Source: Lachnospiraceae bacterium (lineage in GTDB: Bacteria > Bacillota > Clostridia > Lachnospirales > Lachnospiraceae). From it: a stretch of DNA of 64,000 nucleotides. Position numbers and translations under genes: made by a program. The notes under the pieces were generated by a model that saw only the letters and a list, made by a program, of their open reading frames with translations, was not told where the DNA came from and made no database searches. Shown piece by piece: positions 63,021 to 64,000 of the stretch; the first letter of the stretch is position 1; each line of letters opens with the position of its first letter. The stretch lies in contig BLMC01000006.1 in the NCBI GenBank assembly GCA_011959805.1, forward strand, positions 1 through 64,000, read 5' to 3'.

Positions 63021-64000
63021 ATGAATGTTAAAGAGAATTTGGAAGCAGTAACACAAAGAATGTATAACAAGACAGTCAAGGAACTTGATGACAGTCAGCT
63101 TTACCTCGCAATCCTGAATATGACAAAGGATATGATGAAAGATAAGGGTGCAATTAAGGGAACCAAAAAGATTTATTATATCTCAGCGGAGTTTTTGATT
63201 GGGAAATTGCTGTCCAACAACCTAATTAATCTTGGAATTTATGAGGAGTTGGAAGCAGCACTTAAAGAAGAAGGTAAGGAACTTAGCCGCATTGAGGAGG
63301 TTGAGCCAGAGCCATCTCTTGGAAATGGTGGCCTTGGAAGACTTGCAGCATGTTTCTTAGATTCTATTGCAAGTCTTGGACTTCCTGGAGATGGTATTGG
63401 CCTAAACTACCATTTTGGACTGTTTAAACAAGTGTTTAAGGATAGACAGCAGACAGCGGAAAAGAATGATTGGATTGAGGACCAGTCGTGGCTTACTAAA
63501 ACAGATATTTCTTTCCCTGTATATTTTGGAAAGAAAAAAGTAATGTCTAGGCTTTATGATATTGATGTAATTGGATACGAGGAAGGCATGAATAAGCTGC
63601 ATTTATTCGATATTGAGACAGTCGATGAAAGCATTGTTCAGAATGGTATTGATTTCGATAAGACGGATATTGATAAGAACCTCACATTATTCCTCTATCC
63701 AGATGATTCTGATGAGGCGGGCCAGCAGCTTCGTATTTATCAGCAATACTTTATGGTATGTAATGGCGCACAGTTGATTTTAAAAGAGATGAAAGACAAC
63801 GGTTATGATTTACACAAGATGTATGACCATGTAGTGATTCAAATCAACGATACGCATCCAACTATGGTAATTCCTGAACTGATTCGTATCCTTACAGAAG
63901 TGGAAGGATTTGACATGGATGAAGCAATTGATGTGGTCAGCAGAACTTGTGCATACACAAATCATACAATTCTTGCAGAAGCACTTGAGAAATGGCCAGT
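63021..64000 (+). CDS. glgP: Glycogen/maltodextrin phosphorylase (5' part, cut by window end)
   Basis: The first 326 codons of a PLP-dependent alpha-glucan phosphorylase that releases glucose 1-phosphate. AAGGAG precedes ATG 63021. Family motifs are [32 protein letters not shown] and [13 protein letters not shown] near residues 50-140, and [15 protein letters not shown] with [17 protein letters not shown] near the cut. The reading frame is open to the last base; the C-terminal PLP-lysine domain lies outside. It should be about 750-820 residues in full. Confidence 0.95.
   Translation, partial: MNVKENLEAVTQRMYNKTVKELDDSQLYLAILNMTKDMMKDKGAIKGTKKIYYISAEFLIGKLLSNNLINLGIYEELEAALKEEGKELSRIEEVEPEPSLGNGGLGRLAACFLDSIASLGLPGDGIGLNYHFGLFKQVFKDRQQTAEKNDWIEDQSWLTKTDISFPVYFGKKKVMSRLYDIDVIGYEEGMNKLHLFDIETVDESIVQNGIDFDKTDIDKNLTLFLYPDDSDEAGQQLRIYQQYFMVCNGAQLILKEMKDNGYDLHKMYDHVVIQINDTHPTMVIPELIRILTEVEGFDMDEAIDVVSRTCAYTNHTILAEALEKWP

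Overview
The window looks like the chromosome of an endospore-forming, AT-rich Firmicute of the class Clostridia, most likely family Lachnospiraceae. This rests on spoIIGA-sigE-sigG directly behind ftsZ, a six-cysteine SCIFF peptide with its radical-SAM maturase, a TIGR04086-type membrane protein, PolC-type DNA polymerase III, LL-diaminopimelate aminotransferase, and strong AGGAGG ribosome-binding sites. The species cannot be named from the sequence alone. Almost everything is housekeeping and syntenic. I see no prophage, transposase, CRISPR array or defence island.

Layout. 1-507: the 3' end of a 23S rRNA gene followed directly by tRNA-Met(CAU), with no 5S gene between them. 529-2884: a cold-shock gene behind a terminator-bearing leader, convergent dapL, and a YwlG-family gene. 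3206-16623: polysaccharide deacetylase, bactofilin, then pyrH-frr-uppS-cdsA-dxr-rseP-ispG-polC (nucleotide, ribosome-recycling, isoprenoid/undecaprenyl and phospholipid supply, then replication). 16831-29179: a division and cell-wall (dcw) cluster with four MraZ operator repeats, mraZ-rsmH-ftsL-pbp-pbp-murD-ftsW-murA-divIB-ftsZ; mraY, murF and murG are missing from it. 29120-31638: the sporulation module spoIIGA-sigE-sigG. 31687-36904: an orphan chemoreceptor, a phosphopantetheinyl transferase and a large cyclic-nucleotide-binding-fold protein of unknown function. 37036-44106: a CorC-like membrane protein (minus strand), TIGR04086 protein, GH25 lysozyme, then scfA-scfB-secDF. 44170-60994: TraX-like protein, acyl-ACP thioesterase, recJ, a candidate C-rich small RNA, murE-priA-def-fmt-yugP-rsmB-rlmN, and stp-prkC-rsgA-rpe. 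61179-64000: orphan CheY, a LacI-family regulator behind tandem operators, and the 5' part of glycogen phosphorylase.

Functional themes. Wall synthesis dominates: DapL makes meso-diaminopimelate, MurE carries the DNPR motif expected for that substrate, UppS makes the lipid carrier, and PBPs, FtsW, DivIB and FtsZ run septation, with PrkC/Stp as the likely wall-sensing kinase/phosphatase pair. The sporulation module reuses the division machinery.

Least explained by standard annotation: (i) a dispersed intergenic repeat of about 80-90 bp in three copies (9638, 22926, and 62897 reversed) with compensatory base changes in its stems; (ii) a probable small RNA at 47509-47595 with an exposed six-cytosine run; (iii) spoIIGA, which seems to start at an ATT codon behind a promoter-like pair with 21-bp spacing buried in the ftsZ terminator; (iv) the csp leader with a complete terminator before the gene; (v) the 773-residue protein at 34527-36848.
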